NCBI RefSeq assembly: GCF_014287635.1
Contig: NZ_JACOPH010000003.1
Location: 124,001 to 188,000, forward strand
DNA: 64,000 nt
From: Roseburia zhanii
Lineage (GTDB): Bacteria; Bacillota; Clostridia; Lachnospirales; Lachnospiraceae
Reading direction: 5' to 3'
Shown here: piece by piece, positions 1 to 6,997 of the stretch
How positions within the stretch are numbered: position 1 is the first letter of the stretch
Layout of the letters: the number at the start of each line of letters is the position of its first letter
Made by a program: the position numbers and the translations under genes
Notes under the pieces: generated by a model
The model's database searches: none
The model's input: the letters and a program-made list of their open reading frames with translations, nothing else
What the model was told of the DNA's origin: nothing

Positions 1-609
1 GGTTCTGTGGCAGCAGTCATTGCTTACCGGCTATTTTCCCATGTGCGGGTACGTGTAGTTGCATGGCAGGATCCAATCAGCGTGATCGATAATGAAGGAT
101 ATCAGATCTGCCAGTCTTTATTTGCGATCGGTACCGGTGGCTGGTTCGGCTTAGGTTTAAATCAGGGAAGTCCGGGAAAGATTCCGGTTGTAGAACAGGA
201 TTTTGTTTTTTCGGCAATCGCAGAAGAACTTGGCGGTGTGTTTGCTATCTGTCTGATCATGGTATGTATGAGCTGTTTTTTGATGTTTTTAAATATTGCC
301 ATGCAGCTAAAAGACAGCTTCTATAAATTAGTGGCACTTGGGCTTGGCATTACTTATGGATTTCAGGTATTCCTTACGGTTGGTGGGGTGATCAAATTTA
401 TCCCATCTACCGGAGTGACACTGCCACTTGTCAGCTATGGTGGAAGTTCTCTGCTTAGTACGATCATTATTTTTGCGATCATTCAGGGCTTTTATATATT
501 AAGAGAAGGTGAAGGAGGTCAGAATGGACGAAAACTTACAAAAAACCCTCAGACAGTCAAAAAAAGAAAAGCAACCGGATTCGACACAAAAATCGAAGAC
601 CTCCGTTAG
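1..609 (+). CDS. FtsW/RodA/SpoVE-family SEDS glycosyltransferase, C-terminal part
   Basis: This is the C-terminal ~200 residues of a polytopic membrane protein of the SEDS family, which polymerises lipid II into glycan strands; the start lies left of the window. The visible part has the family's extracellular loop (GLGLNQGSPGKIP, then EQDFVFSAIAEELGG) followed by three hydrophobic segments, one containing the typical PLVSYGGSS motif. The cytoplasmic tail is long and basic (KKRKATGFDTKIEDLR) because the frame runs 86 bp into the next gene, a class B PBP. SEDS and class B PBP proteins act as pairs, so the two are probably co-translated partners. Which subtype (FtsW, RodA or SpoVE) cannot be told from this fragment. 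Confidence 0.93.
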   Translation, partial: GSVAAVIAYRLFSHVRVRVVAWQDPISVIDNEGYQICQSLFAIGTGGWFGLGLNQGSPGKIPVVEQDFVFSAIAEELGGVFAICLIMVCMSCFLMFLNIAMQLKDSFYKLVALGLGITYGFQVFLTVGGVIKFIPSTGVTLPLVSYGGSSLLSTIIIFAIIQGFYILREGEGGQNGRKLTKNPQTVKKRKATGFDTKIEDLR

Positions 610-2023
610 AAACCGTGAATTTGCAGTCATCACATATTGTTTTACAGGATTGTTTTTATGCCTGATCGGATATTTTATCTATTTTCAGGTAGTAAAAAGT
701 GAGGACTTCATCAATAATTCATATAACACCAGACAGGATTCTTTTGCAGAATCGGTTGTGCGTGGAGAAATCCTCTCTGCGGAAAGAGAAGTGTTAGCAG
801 AAACAAAAGTAGATGCAGAAGGAAATGAAACAAGGGTATATCCATATTCTAATATGTTTTCCCATATTGTCGGTTATTCTACAGAGAAATATGGACGGTC
901 GGGAATTGAATCATGGGCGAATTTTAACCTGCTCCGTTCCAATGCATTTTTCTTAGAAAAAACGGTCGATGAAGTGACTGATGAAAAAAGTATCGGGGAT
1001 AATGTGATCACGACATTAAATTATTCCCTGCAAAGTACTGCATATGAAGCGTTAGGAGATTATAACGGTGCAGTTGTCGTTATGGAGCCGGCAACCGGAA
1101 AGATACTTGCAATGGTATCAAAGCCGGATTTTGATCCGAATACGATTGAGGCAAACTGGGATACGATCGTTGCAGATGAAAATTCCGAATCTGTTTTATT
1201 AAACAGGGCATCACAGGGACTTTACCCGCCGGGATCGACATTTAAGATCTTTACGACTTTAGAATATATCAGGGAAAATCCGGATACTTATCAGAATTAC
1301 AGTTATAACTGTACCGGAAGCATCCAAAAAGATAACAGCAAGTTAAGCTGTTTTAGCGGCGAGGTACATGGCGGTGTGGATTTAAAGCGTTCCTTTGTCA
1401 AATCCTGTAATACCTCTTTTGCAAACATTGGTCTGACCCTTGATCTAAAGCAGTTTTCTAAGACCTGTGAAGATTTGTTATTTAATGATACCCTTCCGGT
1501 TGAAAAATTAGAAACATCAAAGAGCAGCTTTGCATTGAATGAAAATTCCTCTACCAGTGAGATCATGGAAACTGCGATCGGTCAGGGAAAAACAGTCGTT
1601 ACACCGCTGCATATGGCAATGGTGACAAGTGCGATCGCAAATAACGGTGTCTTAATGAAGCCGTATGTGATCGATGCAACCGAAAATTATGAAGGTGATG
1701 TTGTTAAGGCTTACAATTCTTCTGCCTATGGAGAACTGATGACAGCCGATGAAGCTGCTATCCTGCAGGATTATATGAAAGAAGTAGTAGAAAGCGGGAC
1801 AGGTTCAAAATTAAAGGGCATGAGCTATCAGGCATATGGAAAAACCGGCTCTGCGGAATTTGGAACGAATAAGGGTGAGAGCCACGCATGGTTTGTAGGC
1901 TATGCACACAGAGATGACAAAGAAGATATCGCATTGGCAGTCATTGTAGAAAAAGCAGGTATCGGAAGCGCCTATGCCGTTCCTGCTGCAAAAAGTATTT
2001 TTGATATGTATTACAGATATTAA
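524..2023 (+). CDS. Class B penicillin-binding protein (peptidoglycan transpeptidase)
   Basis: A 499-residue membrane-anchored D,D-transpeptidase that cross-links peptidoglycan outside the membrane. It has an N-terminal cytoplasmic basic stretch, one transmembrane helix (about residues 35-60), a short dimerisation-like region and a C-terminal transpeptidase domain with all three active-site motifs: STFK with the nucleophile near S238, SCN near 294, and KTGSAE near K440. I chose the ATG at 524 over an in-frame GTG at 509 because the GAAGGAGGT ribosome binding site sits at 511-519, between the two. It overlaps the upstream SEDS gene by 86 bp, which suggests translational coupling. The short non-catalytic region resembles PbpA-type proteins more than long FtsI/PBP2 forms. 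Confidence 0.93.
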   Translation: MDENLQKTLRQSKKEKQPDSTQKSKTSVRNREFAVITYCFTGLFLCLIGYFIYFQVVKSEDFINNSYNTRQDSFAESVVRGEILSAEREVLAETKVDAEGNETRVYPYSNMFSHIVGYSTEKYGRSGIESWANFNLLRSNAFFLEKTVDEVTDEKSIGDNVITTLNYSLQSTAYEALGDYNGAVVVMEPATGKILAMVSKPDFDPNTIEANWDTIVADENSESVLLNRASQGLYPPGSTFKIFTTLEYIRENPDTYQNYSYNCTGSIQKDNSKLSCFSGEVHGGVDLKRSFVKSCNTSFANIGLTLDLKQFSKTCEDLLFNDTLPVEKLETSKSSFALNENSSTSEIMETAIGQGKTVVTPLHMAMVTSAIANNGVLMKPYVIDATENYEGDVVKAYNSSAYGELMTADEAAILQDYMKEVVESGTGSKLKGMSYQAYGKTGSAEFGTNKGESHAWFVGYAHRDDKEDIALAVIVEKAGIGSAYAVPAAKSIFDMYYRY

Positions 2024-2032
2024 ACAGAATCC

Positions 2033-2061
2033 TTGCATGTCATGTGAAAAAGGGGTATACT
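2033..2061 (+). promoter_or_regulatory. Predicted sigma-A-type promoter for the Nudix gene
   Basis: TTGCAT at 2033-2038, a 17-bp spacer and TATACT at 2056-2061. It lies just after the PBP stop codon and about 40 bp before the Nudix start, so it likely starts a separate transcript. Confidence 0.6.
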
Positions 2062-2099
2062 TAATTCTAAGTTTAGTAACCACATCAGGAGGTATTGCA

Positions 2100-2552
2100 A
2101 TGATAGAAGCAACAAGCTGTGGTGGTGTGGTAATTTTTCGTGGTAAGATTCTGGTGCTTTATAAGAATTATAAAAATAAATACGAGGGCTGGGTGCTGCC
2201 GAAGGGGACGGTAGAACCGGGAGAAGAGTATAAGGAAACAGCGACTCGTGAAGTGTTGGAAGAAACAGGTGCGAAAGCATCCATCATTAAATATATAGGA
2301 AAGAGTCAGTATACATTTACAGTACCGGAAGATACTGTAGAAAAGGAAGTACACTGGTATCTGATGATGGCAGACAGTTATTACAGCAAACCACAGCGGG
2401 AAGAATTTTTTGTGGATTCAGGTTATTACAAGTTTCACGAAGCGTATCATCTTTTAAAATTTGCAAATGAAAAGCAGATCCTAGAAAAAGCATATAATGA
2501 ATATCTGGATTTGAAGAAAAGTAATCTATGGGGAAGTCATAAGTACTTCTAA
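2100..2552 (+). CDS. Nudix hydrolase
   Basis: A 150-residue protein with a complete Nudix box (GTVEPGEEYKETATREVLEE followed by TGA, about residues 39-61), matching GX5EX7REUXEEXGU. Nudix enzymes hydrolyse nucleoside diphosphates linked to another group; the conserved Glu residues bind Mg2+. The EATSCGGVVIFRGKILVL start and overall shape resemble diadenosine-polyphosphate/NTP-type Nudix proteins, but the substrate cannot be read from sequence. The ATG at 2100 follows a clear AGGAGG at 2087-2092; an upstream in-frame extension lacks a ribosome binding site. It has its own promoter just upstream and is followed 22 bp later by a small gene of unknown role. Confidence 0.88.
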   Translation: MIEATSCGGVVIFRGKILVLYKNYKNKYEGWVLPKGTVEPGEEYKETATREVLEETGAKASIIKYIGKSQYTFTVPEDTVEKEVHWYLMMADSYYSKPQREEFFVDSGYYKFHEAYHLLKFANEKQILEKAYNEYLDLKKSNLWGSHKYF

Positions 2553-2574
2553 AATGAAGCAGGAGTTTTTCTGA

Positions 2575-2901
2575 ATGGAATGGTATAAGAATCTATATGC
2601 AGGAGATAGTATCATACACAGACAAAAAAAGGTAAGATGGAAGATCATGCATAATGCCGGAATGCTTCGAGTCTATGTGATCACTTTAGCATCCAACGAG
2701 AATAATCTGTTGGATATCATACCATCGAGAGAACTGTTACAAAAGCATTATCCCAAGAAAGAATTATATATTGTTGGTCTTGCCGGAGATTATGAAGAAG
2801 CCTTAGAAGTGGCTGGACACATCATCAGTGATGTGTACCGCAAAACAAGAGGATTTGATGTCAGAGGCTATCTCAGACCAGAAGGAAAGCAGGGCGTATG
2901 A
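2575..2901 (+). CDS. Conserved-looking hypothetical protein, 108 aa
   Basis: I do not recognise a named domain. The protein is small, soluble and of mixed charge, with no signal peptide or membrane segment. The centre (SRELLQKHYPKKELYIVGLAGDY) followed by a helix (EEALEVAGHIISDVYR) looks like a compact alpha/beta fold. The stop overlaps the start of the following DUF2953 gene by 4 bp (ATGA), indicating tight co-translation and a possible link with the sporulation-associated pair downstream. The start follows GCAGGAG at 2560-2566. Confidence 0.7.
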   Translation: MEWYKNLYAGDSIIHRQKKVRWKIMHNAGMLRVYVITLASNENNLLDIIPSRELLQKHYPKKELYIVGLAGDYEEALEVAGHIISDVYRKTRGFDVRGYLRPEGKQGV

Positions 2902-3764
2902 ATATAATTTTTATCATTTTAAAAGTGATCGGGATTCTGCTTTTGATCGTATTATTCCTTATCCTACTGGTACTTTTTCATCCGGTATTTTATAAGCTGA
3001 AGGGCAATGCAGAGGATAGCTTTTATTTAGAAGGGCATCTCTGGTGGCTGTTTCATATCTTTTCGCTGGATTTTCAGATCGAGGATACAGGCAGTAATGT
3101 GCAGTTTAAGATTTTTGGATTTTCTAAGAAAAAAAAGGAGAGCCCACAGACAGACGAGGAGATCGCAGAAGAAATAATAACAGACACAGAGCAACAGGCA
3201 GAGCATACAGTAAGCAGGCAGAAGATACATGATACAGAAAATGACTATGCAGATAAAGAGAATGAAGATGATACAGATTCCGAAGATAAAGATGCAGAGC
3301 CTACAGATCAAGAGTATGTAGACACAGAACATAAGAGCACAGAAAGTAAAGATAGGACAGATACAGATAAGACCAAAAAGAAAAAAGGAAACATGAAAAA
3401 GGGCTGGCTTTCCGTATTAAAAAGAGAGATTTCTGATGAACGGAACCAGTCGGCAGTACGGAAACTTTTTGAAGAACTTCTGTATCTGTTATCAAAAATA
3501 AAGCCAAAATATTGTAAAGCGGATATTTCATTTGCGACAGGTGATCCGGCACTGACCGGAGAAGTCACAGGTGCACTTAGCCTGATCCCGTTGTTTTATC
3601 AGAAGCGGGTGCATGTATATCCTGACTTTACATCGGACGAGTTCTATATCAGAGGTAATCTGATGGTAAAAGGGCATATGGCATTGTTTCATCTATTAAG
3701 AAGCGGAATCCATATCCTGAGAGATAAAAATATAAAAAGATTATGGAATAAGATCAGAAAATAG
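2898..3764 (+). CDS. DUF2953 (YtfI-like) membrane protein with acidic linker
   Basis: A 288-residue protein with an N-terminal transmembrane helix (about residues 3-27) and a C-terminal region typical of DUF2953, the family of Bacillus YtfI, including the YCKADISFATGDPALTGEVTG segment. Between them lies a ~75-residue hydrophilic insert (about 85-165) made almost only of D, E, T, K and Q, probably disordered. In Bacillus ytfI is next to ytfJ, and the same pairing is seen here with the downstream gene 11 bp away, suggesting a role in spore formation or germination. Biochemical function is unknown. Confidence 0.82.
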   Translation: MNIIFIILKVIGILLLIVLFLILLVLFHPVFYKLKGNAEDSFYLEGHLWWLFHIFSLDFQIEDTGSNVQFKIFGFSKKKKESPQTDEEIAEEIITDTEQQAEHTVSRQKIHDTENDYADKENEDDTDSEDKDAEPTDQEYVDTEHKSTESKDRTDTDKTKKKKGNMKKGWLSVLKREISDERNQSAVRKLFEELLYLLSKIKPKYCKADISFATGDPALTGEVTGALSLIPLFYQKRVHVYPDFTSDEFYIRGNLMVKGHMALFHLLRSGIHILRDKNIKRLWNKIRK

Positions 3765-3775
3765 GAGGTTATGAG

Positions 3776-4201
3776 ATGGCAGATAATACATTTAATACAA
3801 CTGTAGAATCATTATTTAAGGGAATGGACAGTTTTATCACAACAAAGACCGTTGTCGGTGATGCGATCCATATCGGCGATACGATCATCTTACCGTTAGT
3901 CGATGTATCGTTTGGTGTTGCAGCAGGTGTTTTTTCAGGAGATAAAAAGCAGAACGGCGGCGGTGGTATGGGCGGTAAGATCATGCCGAGTGCAGTTCTT
4001 GTGATCTCAAATGGAACCACAAAATTAGTCAACGTCAAGAATCAGGATGGCGTGACAAAGATCTTAGACATGGTACCGGATTTTGTCAATAAATTCACAA
4101 GCAGGAATGAGAAAGAAGCCGATCATACAGATGCTAAAGCAAAAGAGAAAGCTAAAGAAGAAATGGAAAACATTCTTTCAGAATCCGTAAAAGAAAAGTA
4201 A
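3776..4201 (+). CDS. ytfJ: GerW-family sporulation protein YtfJ
   Basis: A 141-residue protein of the GerW/YtfJ family, found across endospore formers and linked to spore germination. The family core is clear: an N-terminal helix, then TKTVVGDAIHIGDTIILPLVDVSFGVAAG, a glycine-rich stretch (GGGGMGGKI), and a beta segment ending in TKLVNVKN. The C-terminal ~35 residues are a charged, Ala/Lys/Glu-rich tail. It starts at the ATG after AGGAGGTT (3762-3769) and is the last gene of the cluster, followed by an intrinsic terminator. Its presence supports an endospore-forming host. Confidence 0.92.
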   Translation: MADNTFNTTVESLFKGMDSFITTKTVVGDAIHIGDTIILPLVDVSFGVAAGVFSGDKKQNGGGGMGGKIMPSAVLVISNGTTKLVNVKNQDGVTKILDMVPDFVNKFTSRNEKEADHTDAKAKEKAKEEMENILSESVKEK

Positions 4202-4226
4202 ACAGATCATGCGATAGAATTTTAAG

Positions 4227-4260
4227 AAGGTGCATATAGTAATATATATGCATCTTTTTT
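4227..4260 (+). terminator. Intrinsic terminator after ytfJ
   Basis: AAGGTGCATATA pairs with TATATGCATCTT, followed by TTTTTT at 4255-4260. The poly-T tract ends 14 bp before the next small gene. Confidence 0.7.
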
Positions 4261-4273
4261 AGGTTGGTAGAAA

Positions 4274-4414
4274 ATGAAAAGAGTCATTGGTTATTCTTTA
4301 TTCTGTCTCGGGGCAGGAATGGTATTGATGTGGGTGATCCCCAGTGATTTTGTCGGATTTTTAGTGATATGCCTGTGTATGATCGTAGGATATATTTTAT
4401 TTTGCTGCTGTTAG
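4274..4414 (+). CDS. Small hydrophobic membrane protein, 46 aa
   Basis: A short open frame encoding two hydrophobic segments (about residues 6-22 and 26-43) separated by PSD, ending in YILFCCC. The three terminal cysteines next to the membrane are a notable feature. The ribosome binding site is weak (GGTTGGTAG upstream), and the gene lies directly after the ytfJ terminator, so read-through or a separate promoter would be needed. Similar tiny two-helix proteins are common in Lachnospiraceae, but no function is known to me. Convergent with rpmB, with the rpmB terminator between them. Confidence 0.55.
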   Translation: MKRVIGYSLFCLGAGMVLMWVIPSDFVGFLVICLCMIVGYILFCCC

Positions 4415-4433
4415 AGATGGGAGATCATGCAAT

Positions 4434-4462
4434 AAAAAAAGGAACTGTCAAAACAGTCCCTT
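4434..4462 (-). terminator. Intrinsic terminator of rpmB
   Basis: On the minus strand GGGACTGT-TTTG-ACAGTTCC forms the stem, followed by a run of seven T. It lies just downstream of the rpmB stop codon. Confidence 0.8.
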
Positions 4463-4474
4463 GATTTCTAAATC

Positions 4475-4660
4475 CTATGCACGCTCTACTTTACCGCTTC
4501 TTAAGCAAGAAGTACATACATACAACTTCTTAGGAGCTCCGTTTACTTTACACTTTACAGATTTAATGTTTGATTTCCACATTCTATTTGATCTTCTATG
4601 AGAATGGCTCACATTGTTTCCGAAATGAGCACCTTTTCCACAAACTGCACACTTTGCCAT
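4475..4660 (-). CDS. rpmB: 50S ribosomal protein L28
   Basis: A 61-residue ribosomal protein of the large subunit, the standard length for Firmicutes L28. It begins MAKCAVCGKGAHFGNNVSHS and contains a second cysteine pair (CTSC) near the C-terminus, so this is a zinc-binding (C+) type. The ATG at 4660 follows GGAGG; an in-frame ATG six codons upstream lies on the ribosome binding site side and is rejected. It is transcribed alone, between its own promoter and terminator, divergent from yloU, exactly as rpmB and yloU lie next to each other in Bacillus. Confidence 0.97.
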   Translation of the reverse strand: MAKCAVCGKGAHFGNNVSHSHRRSNRMWKSNIKSVKCKVNGAPKKLYVCTSCLRSGKVERA

Positions 4661-4717
4661 GATTGCACCTCCTTGCATTTACTAAGTTTACTTTGTGCGT
4701 AAACTCACAACATGATT

Positions 4718-4746
4718 ATTCTAGCAGATAATAAATTATAATGCAA
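4718..4746 (-). promoter_or_regulatory. Predicted promoter of rpmB
   Basis: Read on the minus strand: TTGCAT (4746-4741), a 17-bp spacer and TAGAAT (4723-4718), about 58 bp upstream of the start codon. Confidence 0.7.
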
Positions 4747-4786
4747 GGAATTTTTTGTTTTTTTTCATATATTTTTGAAAGAGGAT

Positions 4787-4814
4787 TTGATTTTTTATGA
4801 AAAATGGGTATAAT
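4787..4814 (+). promoter_or_regulatory. Predicted promoter of yloU-yloV(-recG)
   Basis: TTGATT at 4787-4792, a 16-bp spacer and a perfect TATAAT at 4809-4814, about 59 bp before the yloU start. Confidence 0.7.
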
Positions 4815-4872
4815 GGTTTATATACTAGCGTCTGTATGACGTTTGACTGATTAAAAATATGGAGGTCAGGGT

Positions 4873-5232
4873 ATGAAAGGACAAATGGAAACCCATCTGG
4901 GCACAGTAGTGATTGACAAAGAAGTAATAGCAACCTATGCAGGTTCCGTAGCAGTAGAATGTTTTGGAATTGTGGGAATGGCTGCAGTAAATATGAAAGA
5001 TGGTCTTGTAAAATTATTAAAAAAAGATTATCTTACACATGGAATAAATGTAACGATAGATGATGAAAATAAGATTATCATTGATTTTCATGTCATTGTT
5101 TCGTATGGAGTCAGCATCCATACAGTTTCTGACAACTTAATTGAAACGGTAAAATATAAAGTAGAAGAATTTACCGGAATGGAAATTGAGAAGATCAACA
5201 TCTACGTTGAAGGCGTAAGAGTGATCGATTAA
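4873..5232 (+). CDS. yloU: Asp23/Gls24 family envelope stress protein (YloU)
   Basis: A 119-residue Asp23/Gls24-fold protein. The family pattern is visible throughout: GTVVIDKEVIATYAGSVAVE, a central VNVTIDDENKIIIDFHVIVSYG-like beta region, and the C-terminal EFTGMEIEKINIYVEGVRV. These proteins associate with the membrane and envelope; in Bacillus yloU sits directly before yloV as here. The start ATG is preceded by GGAGG (4861-4865). Gap to yloV is 13 bp, so they form one transcript. Confidence 0.92.
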   Translation: MKGQMETHLGTVVIDKEVIATYAGSVAVECFGIVGMAAVNMKDGLVKLLKKDYLTHGINVTIDDENKIIIDFHVIVSYGVSIHTVSDNLIETVKYKVEEFTGMEIEKINIYVEGVRVID

Positions 5233-5245
5233 GGAGGATTTGAAA

Positions 5246-6937
5246 GTGGAAATCAATTCGATAAATGCGGCTGTATTTGCCAAAATGTTTTTAGCAGGTG
5301 CAGCGAATTTAGAGGCAAAAAAAGAATGGATCAATGAATTAAACGTATTCCCGGTACCAGACGGTGATACGGGAACGAATATGTCAATGACGATCATGTC
5401 TGCTGCAAAGGAAGTGGCAGCATTAGAAAACCCTGACATGAAATCCCTGTCAAAAGCTATTTCTTCCGGTTCACTCCGTGGAGCAAGAGGTAACTCCGGT
5501 GTTATCTTATCCCAGCTGTTCCGAGGCTTTACAAAAGTAATCGCAGAATATGATACAATTACCGTTGAAGTCATGGCAAAAGCAATGGAAAAAGCTGTCG
5601 AAACTGCATATAAGGCAGTTATGAAGCCGAAAGAAGGTACGATCCTTACTGTCGCAAAGGGTGCGGCTGAAAAGGGAACGGAATTAGCAGAAACAGAAAC
5701 AGATCTGTTAGTATTTATAGAAGCAGTCATTAAAGAAGCTGACCGTGTCTTAAGCAAGACACCGGATATGCTCCCGGTCTTAAAACAGGCAGGTGTTGTA
5801 GATTCCGGCGGACAGGGATTAGTAGAAGTATTAAGAGGTGGACTCTATTCCCTTCAGGGTAAAGAGATCGAACTTCAGGTAGAAGTTCCTAAAAAGTCAG
5901 AAACAGGCAGCTTACAGGCTGATTCTTATATTGATGCACAGGCAAATCAGGAGATCAGATTTGCATATTGTACACAGTTTCTGATCATGCTTGACAAGCC
6001 ATTCAGTGAGAAAAAAGAACATGAATTTAAGGCTTACTTAGAAAGCATTGGTGATTCGATCGTAGTAGTAGCTGATGATGAGATCGTAAAGGTACATGTA
6101 CATACCAACGATCCGGGTCTTGCTATGCAGAGAGGTTTAACTTACGGAAGTTTAACAACGATCATCATTGAAAATATGAAGTTAGAGCGTGATGAAAAGA
6201 TTTCTGCAATGAAAGAAAAAGAAATGCAAAGTGCAGGAATCACAGAAACTGCAAAAGAAGAACCAAAAGAGTCGGAAAAAGAAATGGGCTTTGTTGCAGT
6301 ATCGATCGGGGAAGGGTTAAATGAGATCTTCCGTGGTCTTGGTGTTGACTATATTATAGAAGGCGGTCAGACCATGAACCCAAGTACAGAAGATGTGCTT
6401 TCCGCAGTAGAAAAGGTCAATGCAAAGAATGTATTTATCCTTCCAAATAATAAGAATATCATTCTTGCAGCAAGTCAGGCAGCTTCACTATGCGAAGATA
6501 AGAATATTATCGTGATTCCGACAAAGACGATACCACAGGGAATCACAGCCTTAGTGAATTACATTCCTGAACAGACACCGGAAGAAAATGAAGCGCGTAT
6601 GAGCGAGGAGATCTCAATTGTAAAAACCGGTCAGGTAACTTATGCAGTACGTGATACAGAGATCGATGATAAGACAATCCATCAGGGTGATTATATGGGA
6701 ATCGGTGACAAGACGATTCTTTCTGTCGGAGCAGACAAAAAAGAAGTGACGATGGATATGATCGACCAGATGATCGATGAAGATTCTGCCTTAGTCAGCA
6801 TTTACTATGGTGATGAAGCAACAGAAGAAGAAGCCATGGAATTTTCAGATCAGATCACAGAGAAATATCCTGATGTGGAAGTCGAAGTAAATCCGGGTGG
6901 ACAGCCGATCTACTATTATATTGTATCTGTAGAATAG
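5246..6937 (+). CDS. yloV: DAK2/DhaL-domain protein YloV (fatty acid kinase FakA family)
   Basis: A 563-residue protein with an N-terminal DhaL-type kinase domain (residues ~1-200), showing the Mg-ATP binding DGDTGTNM motif and the SGSLRGARGNSGVILSQLFRG segment, followed by the YloV middle and C-terminal domains. In Staphylococcus the orthologue FakA phosphorylates fatty acids held by FakB proteins so that exogenous fatty acids enter phospholipid synthesis. The GTG at 5246 is preferred to a TTG at 5240, because AAGGAGG ends at 5237 and leaves 8 bp to the GTG but only 2 bp to the TTG. It is flanked by yloU and recG, the common Firmicutes order. Confidence 0.92.
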   Translation: MEINSINAAVFAKMFLAGAANLEAKKEWINELNVFPVPDGDTGTNMSMTIMSAAKEVAALENPDMKSLSKAISSGSLRGARGNSGVILSQLFRGFTKVIAEYDTITVEVMAKAMEKAVETAYKAVMKPKEGTILTVAKGAAEKGTELAETETDLLVFIEAVIKEADRVLSKTPDMLPVLKQAGVVDSGGQGLVEVLRGGLYSLQGKEIELQVEVPKKSETGSLQADSYIDAQANQEIRFAYCTQFLIMLDKPFSEKKEHEFKAYLESIGDSIVVVADDEIVKVHVHTNDPGLAMQRGLTYGSLTTIIIENMKLERDEKISAMKEKEMQSAGITETAKEEPKESEKEMGFVAVSIGEGLNEIFRGLGVDYIIEGGQTMNPSTEDVLSAVEKVNAKNVFILPNNKNIILAASQAASLCEDKNIIVIPTKTIPQGITALVNYIPEQTPEENEARMSEEISIVKTGQVTYAVRDTEIDDKTIHQGDYMGIGDKTILSVGADKKEVTMDMIDQMIDEDSALVSIYYGDEATEEEAMEFSDQITEKYPDVEVEVNPGGQPIYYYIVSVE

Positions 6938-6997
6938 GTTATCATTTGCAGATAGTAAGAGAAATGCAACCGCCGCAGCATTACGAATGGAGTTTAT

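Noticed and set aside
5137..5757. 206-codon minus-strand open frame opposite yloU/yloV
   Set aside because: Antisense to two well-supported genes in a conserved operon, with no start signal or recognisable motif.
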